39,713 nt of DNA from Robiginitomaculum sp. (GTDB taxonomy: Bacteria > Pseudomonadota > Alphaproteobacteria > Caulobacterales > Maricaulaceae), in assembly GCA_015485335.1 (NCBI GenBank), contig WFTT01000134.1, positions 1 to 39,713 of the forward strand, written 5' to 3'. Of this stretch, positions 1-7,394 are shown one piece after another; position 1 is the first letter of the stretch; the number at the start of each line of letters is the position of its first letter. A program made the translations under genes and the position numbers. The notes beneath the pieces were generated by a model, which saw only the letters and a program-made list of their open reading frames with translations, had not been told where the DNA came from and ran no database searches.

Positions 1-16
1 GTGAAGGGTTGGGTGT

Positions 17-1549
17 ATGCCGGCAAAACAAAAAAAACAAAAGCAAAGCCAGAAACCGGTTGGTGACCTGGATAAAACGGTGGCGGCGCCTTTGGCGCAT
101 ATCGTTGATGGGCCGCCACAGGGGGCACTGTCTTTACCAATCCCATCGCGCTCGCGGGTTAACAAGACACTGGCCGTCCGTGTTTTTCAGAGTCTGGATG
201 CGCTGGCGGCGGCCGGGGCCGCGGTGGTTGGCTGTATGCAGGCCAGTAATCTGCCGCTTTTTGATACGGCCTTTGGAATTGCGGCGCCGTTTCTGGCCAT
301 GCCGTTTTTCCTGTTATGGGGGCTGGCGGCCTTTGGGGCCTATGATTTTGATTTTCGGGTGAAATCGGCACAGCGCTGGGCCATGACGGCTTTGGCCGTT
401 ACCGGCATGGCCGCAACAGTAGTGCTGGCCGCCCGTATGGCGGGGTTGGACGGTCATGCCTTGTCGACCTTGATGCTGGTCAATGCAGTGGCTGTGTCGG
501 TGCTGTTGGGCCTGCATATGGTCTATAATGCACTGGTACAGTTCTGGTGTCGTCGCGGCGCCATGGCCAGCAATGTGGTCATTGTTGGTGCCACCCAGAA
601 TGCCCGGCGCCTGGTTCGCCAGAGCGAGGCGTGCAAGGATTTGAACGTGGTGGCAATTTTTGATGATCGTGGCTCGCGTCGTCCGGGCAAGGTGGGGGAT
701 ATCCCGGTAGCAGGTGGTGTAAAGGATCTGCTGGCCTGGGAGGGGCTGCATGCGATCGATAAAATCATAATCACGGTGACCTCGACGGCTTCAAACCGGG
801 TGAACGAGCTGATTGACCAGTTGCGTGCATTGCCCCAGGAGGTGGTGCTGTTTATGGACCTAGAAGGGTTTAACCCCGAACAGGCCCGCCTGACCGAGAT
901 TGCCCGCTCGCCCATGGCCTATGTTTCCGGGGCGCCGCGCGATGAATGGCGCGTATTTGCCAAACGGCTGCAGGATCTAGTGTTTGCTTCAGCCATGCTG
1001 GTGGTCTTTGCGCCCATAATGGCGATGATCGCCGTGTTGATCCGTTTGGATAGTCCGGGACCGGTGCTGTTTAAGCAAAACCGCCATGGCTTTAACAATC
1101 GCATTATCGAGGTGTTTAAGTTTCGCACCATGCAAACGGGTAGCGATGTTGGTCCGATAAAACAGGTCCAGGCCAATGATCCGCGGGTAACCCGGATTGG
1201 GCGGTTCTTGCGCCGTACCAGTCTGGATGAACTGCCACAATTGTTTAATGTACTGGCGGGGAATATGTCACTGGTGGGGCCACGCCCGCACGCCGTGGGC
1301 ATGCGCACCGGCGAGGTGGAGAGCTGGAAGCTGGTGGCCCATTATGCGCACCGTCACCGGGTAAAACCGGGCCTGACCGGCTGGGCACAGATAAATGGTT
1401 CGCGCGGGCCGCTGGAAAATGCGGAACAGGTGCGTGAACGGGTGCGTCTGGATCTGGAATATATTCGTCGTGCTGGGTTCTGGTTTGACCTGTGGATTAT
1501 GATCAAAACCGTGCCGTGCCTGTTGGGTGATAAGAAAGCTATTCGTTAG
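17..1549 (+). CDS. Undecaprenyl-phosphate glycosyl-1-phosphate transferase (exopolysaccharide priming)
   Basis: A WcaJ/PssY-type polyprenyl-phosphate hexose-1-phosphate transferase, which loads the first sugar phosphate onto undecaprenyl phosphate at the inner membrane. Four hydrophobic segments lie near residues 55-75, 88-108, 122-142 and 150-170. A Rossmann-like CoA_binding_3 region follows (about 185-300, with NVVIVGATQNARR), then a fifth hydrophobic segment (322-342) and the bacterial sugar transferase domain (about 314-505) with KFRTM at 368-372, TSLDELPQLFN near 401 and SLVGPRPHA near 418. At 510 residues it is slightly longer than usual because of a basic N-terminal tail. An in-frame stop at 2-4 shows the gene is complete. 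No other polysaccharide genes follow, so a cluster, if any, lies to the left. The family is sure; the sugar (glucose or galactose) is not. Confidence 0.93.
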   Translation: MPAKQKKQKQSQKPVGDLDKTVAAPLAHIVDGPPQGALSLPIPSRSRVNKTLAVRVFQSLDALAAAGAAVVGCMQASNLPLFDTAFGIAAPFLAMPFFLLWGLAAFGAYDFDFRVKSAQRWAMTALAVTGMAATVVLAARMAGLDGHALSTLMLVNAVAVSVLLGLHMVYNALVQFWCRRGAMASNVVIVGATQNARRLVRQSEACKDLNVVAIFDDRGSRRPGKVGDIPVAGGVKDLLAWEGLHAIDKIIITVTSTASNRVNELIDQLRALPQEVVLFMDLEGFNPEQARLTEIARSPMAYVSGAPRDEWRVFAKRLQDLVFASAMLVVFAPIMAMIAVLIRLDSPGPVLFKQNRHGFNNRIIEVFKFRTMQTGSDVGPIKQVQANDPRVTRIGRFLRRTSLDELPQLFNVLAGNMSLVGPRPHAVGMRTGEVESWKLVAHYAHRHRVKPGLTGWAQINGSRGPLENAEQVRERVRLDLEYIRRAGFWFDLWIMIKTVPCLLGDKKAIR

Positions 1550-1558
1550 ATCAATCCG

Positions 1559-2083
1559 TTACCCTGAGCTTTTATTGGGTGGTGACTTCGGCTTGGGGGG
1601 CGTTGCTCTAAACAGCTCATGGGCAGGGCGATTGGCAATAAGGTCATCAACAAACGCCTGAAATGATGGATTGAAATGATGCCGGCGTGTCTGCCAGAAT
1701 TTCTGATAGGCTTTGGATAACAGAAAATCGGCAAGATGGTTTTGCGTGTTTTCCCACAATTCCTTGTCAAAAACTTTTTTCCGGAACTGATAGTGTAAAA
1801 TCTGATAACCGCGGGTCATTACGGCAAAGAAAGCGTACAATTGCGTGCGTTCACAAAGATCAAGGAGTTCAGCTCCTTCAAACCCTTTTATAAAGAGATT
1901 GGTAAACTCTGTGCTGGTCACACCAACCATATGATCCCGGTAAATTTCATAATAGCCGGTGCTGGCGGCAATGCGCATTTGTTCGGAATTATGACGAAGT
2001 TGCAGGCCAACAAAAACCAGAGATACAACCACGGCGATGGAGGCCAGAATCTGGGCAATAAGATAGGCCTGTTCTAAGGTCAT
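1559..2083 (-). CDS. Hypothetical protein with N-terminal membrane anchor
   Basis: A 174-residue protein that I cannot assign to a named family. It starts with one hydrophobic helix (about residues 7-27, AQILASIAVVVSLVFVGLQLR) and continues as a soluble, aromatic-rich, probably all-helical domain with a short Pro/Lys tail. Similar small proteins of the form 'one TM helix followed by QLRHNSEQMR' are common hypothetical proteins in marine bacteria, to my recollection; no activity is known to me. It is convergent with the sugar transferase on its left (9-nt gap) and divergent from the sulfotransferase on its right (52-nt gap). The ATG at 2083 has an AAGGG about 12 nt upstream. Confidence 0.75.
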   Translation of the reverse strand: MTLEQAYLIAQILASIAVVVSLVFVGLQLRHNSEQMRIAASTGYYEIYRDHMVGVTSTEFTNLFIKGFEGAELLDLCERTQLYAFFAVMTRGYQILHYQFRKKVFDKELWENTQNHLADFLLSKAYQKFWQTRRHHFNPSFQAFVDDLIANRPAHELFRATPPKPKSPPNKSSG

Positions 2084-2135
2084 GTCGTTGCTTTTCCCTT
2101 ATATCTAAAATAAAGGTAACAAAGGGTGCAAGAAA

Positions 2136-3065
2136 ATGACAGTACAATCTTTACCGCAAAAGACGCGGGAATATGACCAGCATCCGATCATCGACGGTAA
2201 ACGCTGGCGAGTTTATAATCACCGACCCGGTGATATTATCATTTCCACTTCCTATAAAGCCGGCACCACCTGGATGCAGACTATAGTGGCCAACCTCCTT
2301 TATCAGGACGGTGAATTTCCAGCCCCTGTAAGCGTTATGGCTCCCTGGCTGGATATGGCCTTGCCACCGCTGGACGAGGTCGCCGCCGAGCTGGAAGCAC
2401 AAACCGGGCGACGGTTTATCAAAACCCATTTGCCGCTGGATGGCATTCCGTTTTTCGAGGGTAATCGGTATATATTTGTGGGGCGTGATGGCCGCGACGT
2501 GTTTATGTCATTATGGAACCATCACACCAATTATAATGATCAGATGAGGGGGGCGCTGGATGAGTTCGAGCGCCAGTCCGGCCGTGCTTTTCCCACGGAC
2601 TATGCCGATCTTCACGAGCTGTGGAAGGCTTGGATTGCTGACAGCTGGTTTGAATGGGAAAATGATGGATATCCCTATTGGTCTCATTTTCATCATCTGA
2701 AAACCTGGTGGGAATATCGCCACCTTCCCAATATCCATTTTGTCCACTTTGCCGATCTGCTGAACAACCTGGCCGAAGAAGTCAGGCGCATAGCCGCTCA
2801 TCTTGGCATTTCTATTGATGAAGCCCAATTTGCAGGTATTCTGGAACGCATCACCTTCAAGGGCATGAAAAAGGATTTTGGTAAAATCATGCCTGAGGCG
2901 GGAAAAATCTGGAAAGGTGGTGGCAATACCTTCATGAACAAGGGCACCAATGGACGCTGGCGCGATGTGCTCAGTGATGAAGAGGTTGCCCAGTATGACG
3001 CGGTGGTGGCCAAGGCAATGCCCGCCGATTGTGCCCATTGGCTGGAACATGGGGGACATATCTAG
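2136..3065 (+). CDS. Sulfotransferase family protein (Sulfotransfer_1, PAPS-dependent)
   Basis: A 309-residue cytosolic-type sulfotransferase that would move the sulfuryl group from PAPS to an alcohol, phenol or amine acceptor. The 5'-phosphosulfate loop is visible as TSYKAGTTWMQ (about residues 38-48), the 3'-phosphate motif as VGRDGRDVFMSLWNHH (about 111-126), and the late K/G-rich PAPS motif as FKGMKKDFG and FMNKGTNGRWRD. A KTHLPLDG segment carries the likely catalytic histidine. There is no signal peptide. The gene stands alone, divergent from the hypothetical gene, so the acceptor cannot be inferred. The same window carries an alkylsulfatase at 35256, but the two are 32 kb apart and a functional link is only speculation. 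Confidence 0.9.
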   Translation: MTVQSLPQKTREYDQHPIIDGKRWRVYNHRPGDIIISTSYKAGTTWMQTIVANLLYQDGEFPAPVSVMAPWLDMALPPLDEVAAELEAQTGRRFIKTHLPLDGIPFFEGNRYIFVGRDGRDVFMSLWNHHTNYNDQMRGALDEFERQSGRAFPTDYADLHELWKAWIADSWFEWENDGYPYWSHFHHLKTWWEYRHLPNIHFVHFADLLNNLAEEVRRIAAHLGISIDEAQFAGILERITFKGMKKDFGKIMPEAGKIWKGGGNTFMNKGTNGRWRDVLSDEEVAQYDAVVAKAMPADCAHWLEHGGHI

Positions 3066-3166
3066 GGGTCGGGCGCTGATGGCCACCAAACCTCGCGAAA
3101 ACGTGTTTTGTCGCTGATCTGTGATCTTGCCTATAGTGTCGCAAATTTGGGGTATTGGGACACATC

Positions 3167-4024
3167 ATGAATTTCCTGAAATCTGTTTTTGTTATGGCCT
3201 TTATCACCATGGCGATGGTGTTCAGTATTTATGCCGTCATGCAATTGGCTCAGGGCGGCAATGTCATGGCCTGGTCCGGGGTGTTGCTGGCCAATGCACC
3301 CTTTATGGTCCGTCTTAGCTGGATCATGTTGATGAAGGATGCGCCGCGGACCAGTCCGCGCTTACCATTTTTTATGGCCCTAGGTTTTGCTGGCTTTTTG
3401 TTAACCAGCTATGCGTGGCGTCAGGGCGCGGATGTTCGCGCCCTGGATATGGCCGTGGCCGGTTTGGCTGGCTTTATCCTTTACAGCTATTGGTATTCGT
3501 CCTTTACCGGGCGGGGCAGCGATATGCTGAAACCCGGCCAAACTCTGGTGCCCTTTACGGTGCAATCCGTGAACGGAGAGAAAGTCAGTTCCACTGATAT
3601 GCGTGGGCGGCCGCACATTTTGATGTTTTTTCGTGGCAATTGGTGCCCTTTGTGCATGGCGCAGATCAAGGAATTGGCCAATGCCTATCAACAGATCGAG
3701 GCCTGCGGTGCCAAGGTGGCGCTGATCGCGCCGCAACCCCATAACAACACCAAGGCCCTGGCCAAAAAGTTTGATGTAGGTTTTGATTTCTACACCGACA
3801 AGGGCAATAAAGCCGCCCGGGCGCTGGGCATTGCCAATGCCTGGGGCGTACCCTTTGGTATGCAGGTGTTGGGCTATTCCAGCGAGACCGTTTTGCCCAC
3901 GGTGATCATCACCGACCCGGATGGTAAAATCCTCTGGGCTCATGAAACCGATAATTACCGGGTGCGGCCCGAGCCGGAAACCTTTTTGGAGGTTTTGCGC
4001 GATAACGGGTTTGCCCCGGCCTGA
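3167..4024 (+). CDS. Membrane-fused AhpC/TSA (redoxin) family protein
   Basis: A 285-residue protein with four predicted transmembrane helices (about residues 6-27, 34-53, 68-85 and 93-112) followed by a thioredoxin-fold redoxin domain (about 120-280). The redox site reads FRGNWCPLC, giving a CxxC pair at C160/C163, and the cis-proline is in TVLPTVII (P244). The site resembles AhpC/TSA-like peroxiredoxins or TlpA/ResA-type thiol-disulfide proteins. An even number of helices puts the N terminus and the redox domain on the same side of the membrane. A TTG at 3155 would add four residues, but the ATG at 3167 with GGGA about 6 nt upstream is the better start. It is convergent with maiA across 9 nt. 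Substrate unknown. Confidence 0.85.
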   Translation: MNFLKSVFVMAFITMAMVFSIYAVMQLAQGGNVMAWSGVLLANAPFMVRLSWIMLMKDAPRTSPRLPFFMALGFAGFLLTSYAWRQGADVRALDMAVAGLAGFILYSYWYSSFTGRGSDMLKPGQTLVPFTVQSVNGEKVSSTDMRGRPHILMFFRGNWCPLCMAQIKELANAYQQIEACGAKVALIAPQPHNNTKALAKKFDVGFDFYTDKGNKAARALGIANAWGVPFGMQVLGYSSETVLPTVIITDPDGKILWAHETDNYRVRPEPETFLEVLRDNGFAPA

Positions 4025-4033
4025 TCTGCCTCT

Positions 4034-4675
4034 TTAAACCGCGTCTGGCTGGTTGGCCGGGTGGGCCTTCTCAAAGGCCGGCAGAGCCGCACAGGCCGCG
4101 TCAATGGCGGTAATGGCGGGAAAAGGGGTCAGATCTACCTCAAAGCGTCTGGCAGCATAAACCTGTGGGATCAGATTGCATTCCACCAGACCCGGGGCCT
4201 TGCCAAAGCAAAAGTCACCGCGCTGGCAGTCGGCATTCAGCATGGTTTCCAGCGCCGCAAAACCATCATTGATCCACCGGGCGATCCAGCCCAGTACTGC
4301 GCTCTGATCGGCGCCAAATTCGCTTTTCAAGGCATTCAAGATTCGCAGATTGTTGATCGGGTGAATGTCACAGGCAATCAGGGCGGCCATGGCCCGCACC
4401 CGCGCCCGGTCAAACCGGTCCGTGGGCAGCAAAGGTGGTTCGGGCCAGCTTTCCTCTATCCATTCCAATATGGCCGGCGATTGGGTCAGCGTGTGGCCAT
4501 CCACCGTAATGGCGGGGGCTAGGCCCTGGGGGTTTAGCGCCAGATAGGCCGCCGATTTGTGTTCTTTTTCAAGGAGATTCACCGGCACATATTCATAGGG
4601 AATATCTTTCAGATGAAGTGCAATCCGCACACGGTGCGAGGTGCCGCTGCGGTAATAATTATACAGCCTGATCAC
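4034..4675 (-). CDS. maiA: Maleylacetoacetate isomerase (zeta-class GST)
   Basis: Converts 4-maleylacetoacetate to 4-fumarylacetoacetate in tyrosine/homogentisate breakdown using glutathione. The GST N-terminal domain starts with LYNYYRSGTSHRVRIAL; the zeta-class motif usually written SSCS is SGTS here (residues 10-13), so the cysteine is replaced by threonine, which is tolerated in some family members. NPQGLAPAI and LTQSPAILEWIEE form the glutathione site, and the all-helical C-terminal domain follows. Start: the reading frame is open further upstream, but a GTG at 4675 preceded by AAAGGAGA at 5-nt spacing gives 213 residues, the family's normal length. It is divergent from hpd and shares its 107-nt control region. 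Confidence 0.93.
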   Translation of the reverse strand: MIRLYNYYRSGTSHRVRIALHLKDIPYEYVPVNLLEKEHKSAAYLALNPQGLAPAITVDGHTLTQSPAILEWIEESWPEPPLLPTDRFDRARVRAMAALIACDIHPINNLRILNALKSEFGADQSAVLGWIARWINDGFAALETMLNADCQRGDFCFGKAPGLVECNLIPQVYAARRFEVDLTPFPAITAIDAACAALPAFEKAHPANQPDAV

Positions 4676-4782
4676 AACTGTCTCCTTTGCGATAAAAATA
4701 GTTGCATTTGTTACTAATTGCACTCATCTTAGGGTTAAACAATGGCGTATCAATACGCCCTTATGCAAGCTGGAGCGAGAAT
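4676..4782. promoter_or_regulatory. Divergent maiA/hpd control region with candidate operator
   Basis: This 107-nt spacer must hold the promoters of both maiA (leftward) and hpd (rightward). Near its middle (4701-4722) lies GTTGCATTTGTTAC followed by TAATTGCAC. Its core CATTTGTTAC (4705-4714) is repeated exactly at 9537-9546 in front of fah-marR, where it is part of the perfect palindrome GTAACATTTGTTAC. Here the left arm is degenerate (GTTGC instead of GTAAC). A binding site for the MarR protein encoded at 10573 is the simplest reading. This is an inference from the shared motif, not shown. Confidence 0.5.
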
Positions 4783-5847
4783 ATGGCCGATCTATTTGAA
4801 AACCCACTGGGTACACGCGGGTTCGCCTTTGTTGAATTCACCTCAACGGACCCGGATGCCTTGGCGCAATTGTTTGAAAACATGGGCTTTACCGCCGTTT
4901 CCAAACATAAAACCCGCGATGTCATTCGTTATAAGCAAGGTAAGGCAGACTTTTTGCTGAACCGGGAAAACACGGGACAGGCCGCCAGCTTTAAAGACTT
5001 GCACCAAGGTGGCGCCAATGCCATGGGCTTTTTAGTAGATGACGCCAAGACGGCTTATGAAGGGGCCATTAAACGCGGTGCCAAGCCTGCTGGCGAAGGG
5101 GGCTGGACCGATCAATTGCCGGCTATACAGGGCATTGGTGGCTCATTGATCTATTTGATGAGTGTTGCCGATCGGGATACGTTTTTTGCCAATGAATTCA
5201 CCACCTTTGCCGGTGTGGACGAAGGTAAAAACGACCTGGGCTTTACCTATATCGACCATTTGACCCACAATGTACATCGCGGCCAAATGGAGGTTTGGGG
5301 CAAGTTTTACGAAGATGTCTTTGGCTTTCGCCAAATCCGCTATTTTGACATTGAAGGCAAGCTGACTGGTCTGATTTCCAAGGCAATGACCTCGCCGGAT
5401 GGCAATATTCGCATCCCGCTGAACGAATCACGGGATGACAAATCCCAGATCGAAGAATTTTTGCACGAGTTTAATGGCGAAGGCATTCAGCACATCGCCA
5501 TTGCCAGTGACCAGATTTATGATTCTGTTGATGGCCTGCTGGCCAATGGTCTGGATTTACAGGACACGCCGGACAGCTATTTTGATCAGGTGGACGAGCG
5601 TTTGCCCGGTCATGGCGAAAATGTTGAAGAATTGCGCAAACGTCGTATCCTGATTGATGGTGCCCCCACTGAAGGTCAGGGATTGTTGTTACAGATTTTC
5701 TCCAAAACCGTCATCGGCCCGGTATTTTTTGAATTTATTCAGCGCAAGGGCAATGAAGGCTTTGGCGAAGGTAATTTCCAGGCCCTCTTTGATTCCATCG
5801 AGCTGGATCAGGTACGCCGCGGTGTTCTGGATGATGCCTCGGCCTGA
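4783..5847 (+). CDS. hpd: 4-hydroxyphenylpyruvate dioxygenase
   Basis: Non-heme Fe(II) enzyme that converts 4-hydroxyphenylpyruvate to homogentisate and CO2, the second step of tyrosine breakdown. It shows two VOC-type halves, and the 2-His-1-Glu iron site is visible as H159 (YIDHLTHNV), H237 (GIQHIA) and E317 (FFEFIQRKG), almost the numbering of the Pseudomonas enzyme. The C-terminal helix region GFGEGNFQALFDSIE that closes the active site is present. The frame is open upstream to a TTG at 4702, but the ATG at 4783 preceded by GGAGCGAG gives 354 residues, the family's normal length. It begins a run hpd-PhyH-VOC with 16- and 24-nt gaps, likely one transcript. Confidence 0.97.
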   Translation: MADLFENPLGTRGFAFVEFTSTDPDALAQLFENMGFTAVSKHKTRDVIRYKQGKADFLLNRENTGQAASFKDLHQGGANAMGFLVDDAKTAYEGAIKRGAKPAGEGGWTDQLPAIQGIGGSLIYLMSVADRDTFFANEFTTFAGVDEGKNDLGFTYIDHLTHNVHRGQMEVWGKFYEDVFGFRQIRYFDIEGKLTGLISKAMTSPDGNIRIPLNESRDDKSQIEEFLHEFNGEGIQHIAIASDQIYDSVDGLLANGLDLQDTPDSYFDQVDERLPGHGENVEELRKRRILIDGAPTEGQGLLLQIFSKTVIGPVFFEFIQRKGNEGFGEGNFQALFDSIELDQVRRGVLDDASA

Positions 5848-5863
5848 TCGGGAATAGTTACGC

Positions 5864-6670
5864 ATGTCCGTGGTGGTTCAAACCGGCGATATCGAAACCT
5901 ATGAACGCGATGGCGTTGTCTGCCTGCGCGGGGTTTTTGCTGAAGAATGGATCACCCTGTTGCGCGACTGGACCGAACGGGCCATGGCAAACCCTGGCCC
6001 GTATGCGGAGGAATATACCCGGCCAGGCAAGCCGGGCCGCGCCTTTAACGATCTTGATCTGGCGCGTCGTCATGATGGTTTTCGCACCTTTGTACATCGG
6101 TCCCCCGCCGCAGAAATTTGTGGCCGGATGATGCGCAGCGCCAAGGCCAATTTTTTCTATGATCAATTGATCGTCAAGGAACCGGGCACCAGCGAGAAAA
6201 CCCCCTGGCATCAGGACCAGCCTTATTGGGCGGTCAGCGGCCGCCAGGTCTGTTCCATCTGGTTGCCTCTGGACCCGGTGTCAAAAGAAGTTTGCGTTCA
6301 ATATGTTGCCGGGTCCCATAACTGGGATGCCCATAACCCGCATCACTTCAAGGACAATAGCCCCTATGCGGATACAGGCCTGCCCGAATTGCCTGACATT
6401 AATGCCAGACGTGAAGATTATGAGATTAAAACCTGGGATATGCAGCCCGGAGACTGTCTGGTGTTTCAGGCCATGATCGTTCATGGCGCGCCGGGTAATA
6501 CCAGCTCGCAAACCCGTCGCCGGGCGCTGGCAACGCGCTGGACCGGTGATGATGCGCGCTATTTTGTGCGTGATGGCGAGGTGGGTATTCCCACCCGTGA
6601 CCCGGGCCTCGTCCATGGCGATCAAATGGATTGTGATGATTTTCCCGTGATCTGGCGGGCCACTTCCTGA
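5864..6670 (+). CDS. Phytanoyl-CoA dioxygenase (PhyH) family 2-oxoglutarate/Fe(II) oxygenase
   Basis: A 268-residue 2-oxoglutarate-dependent oxygenase of the PhyH superfamily. The facial triad is visible: H116 and D118 in PWHQDQPYW and the distal H207 in MIVHGAPGNTS, with an arginine at about 219 (TRRRALATRW) placed to bind 2-oxoglutarate. MQPGDCLVFQ before the distal histidine is typical. It lies 16 nt after hpd and 24 nt before the VOC gene, so it is probably co-transcribed with tyrosine breakdown. The family hydroxylates very varied small molecules and I cannot name the substrate. It is not homologous to homogentisate 1,2-dioxygenase (a cupin enzyme), the step missing from this cluster. 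Start ATG with GGGAATA upstream. Confidence 0.9.
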   Translation: MSVVVQTGDIETYERDGVVCLRGVFAEEWITLLRDWTERAMANPGPYAEEYTRPGKPGRAFNDLDLARRHDGFRTFVHRSPAAEICGRMMRSAKANFFYDQLIVKEPGTSEKTPWHQDQPYWAVSGRQVCSIWLPLDPVSKEVCVQYVAGSHNWDAHNPHHFKDNSPYADTGLPELPDINARREDYEIKTWDMQPGDCLVFQAMIVHGAPGNTSSQTRRRALATRWTGDDARYFVRDGEVGIPTRDPGLVHGDQMDCDDFPVIWRATS

Positions 6671-6694
6671 GGTCAGCCCTTAGGATAGGAATGA

Positions 6695-7240
6695 ATGGAG
6701 ACGATGATGTCGATCAAGCTTAAACGCATACACCACGTGGCCTATCGGTGCCGGGACGCCAAGGAAACGGTGGAGTTTTACCAGCGGGTTCTGGGTATGG
6801 ATTTTGTGTTGGCCATTGCCGAAAACGAGGTGCCCTCTACCGGCGAGCCGGACCCCTATATGCATATCTTTATGGATGCGGGCATGGGCAATGTGCTGGC
6901 ATTTTTCGAACTGCCGACCCAGCCCGAAATGGGGCGCGATACCAATACCCCGGAATGGGTACAACATATAGCGTTTGAACTGGAATCCGTTGATGACCTG
7001 ATGGCCGCCAAGGCAAAGGTCGAGGCCGAAGGCCTGAACGTGATCGGGCCTACCAATCACGGTATTTTCAAATCCATTTATTTCTTTGACCCCAACGGAC
7101 ACCGGCTGGAACTGGCGGCCAATACCCATACCCCGGAACAAATGGCCGAGCTGAACCGGGTCGCCCCGGACATGCTGGAAGAATGGTCACGGACCAAAAA
7201 GGCCCCGCGCCACGCGGCCTGGTTGCACGAACAGGACTAG
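6695..7240 (+). CDS. VOC (glyoxalase/bleomycin-resistance fold) family protein
   Basis: A 181-residue single-module vicinal-oxygen-chelate protein. Counting from the ATG at 6695, the possible metal ligands are H14 (RIHHVAYR), E72 (LAFFELPTQ), H91 (QHIAFELE) and E139 (GHRLELAANT). This two-His/two-Glu set resembles glyoxalase I or an epimerase more than an extradiol ring-cleaving dioxygenase. The start is uncertain: ATGs at 6695, 6704 and 6707 are all in frame; GGAGA at 6697-6701 would serve the one at 6707, AGGA at 6687-6690 the one at 6695. It follows the PhyH gene by 24 nt and probably acts on an intermediate or by-product of the aromatic pathway. Substrate unknown. Confidence 0.88.
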   Translation: METMMSIKLKRIHHVAYRCRDAKETVEFYQRVLGMDFVLAIAENEVPSTGEPDPYMHIFMDAGMGNVLAFFELPTQPEMGRDTNTPEWVQHIAFELESVDDLMAAKAKVEAEGLNVIGPTNHGIFKSIYFFDPNGHRLELAANTHTPEQMAELNRVAPDMLEEWSRTKKAPRHAAWLHEQD

Positions 7241-7261
7241 ACCTGTCTCTGGGCCAGGTCT
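7239..7261 (+). terminator. Candidate hairpin after the VOC gene
   Basis: AGACCTG (7239-7245) and CAGGTCT (7255-7261) form a 7-bp stem with a 9-nt loop, starting at the VOC stop codon. The downstream stretch is pyrimidine-rich but has no clean T run, so it is a weak candidate terminator closing the hpd-PhyH-VOC transcript before the TonB receptor gene. Confidence 0.35.
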
Positions 7262-7329
7262 CCAGCCTTTCTGTTTGGTTACGTCCGGCTTTCGTATTCC
7301 TTGCGGAAGTTTAATTCACCTTTCTTTAT

Positions 7330-7345
7330 AGTAACTTGCGACTTT
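7330..7345. promoter_or_regulatory. Candidate operator half-site upstream of TonB receptor
   Basis: AGTAACTTGCGACT at 7330-7343 lies about 50 nt before the receptor start. The bottom strand of the maiA/hpd site reads AGTAACAAATGCAACT, so the two share AGTAAC and a following TGC/ACT element with a 2-base shorter spacer here. It may be a weaker member of the same operator family. Inference only. Confidence 0.3.
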
Positions 7346-7394
7346 ACACCCGGTGCGCGCAGCATGTCCCATCTCAGCGCAACGGGGCAAAGCC

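Noticed and set aside
5864-7240. PhyH or VOC gene as a replacement for homogentisate dioxygenase
   Set aside because: HmgA is a cupin enzyme; PhyH proteins need 2-oxoglutarate, and the VOC ligand set (H14, E72, H91, E139) is glyoxalase-like rather than extradiol-like. Kept only as an open question about the missing step.
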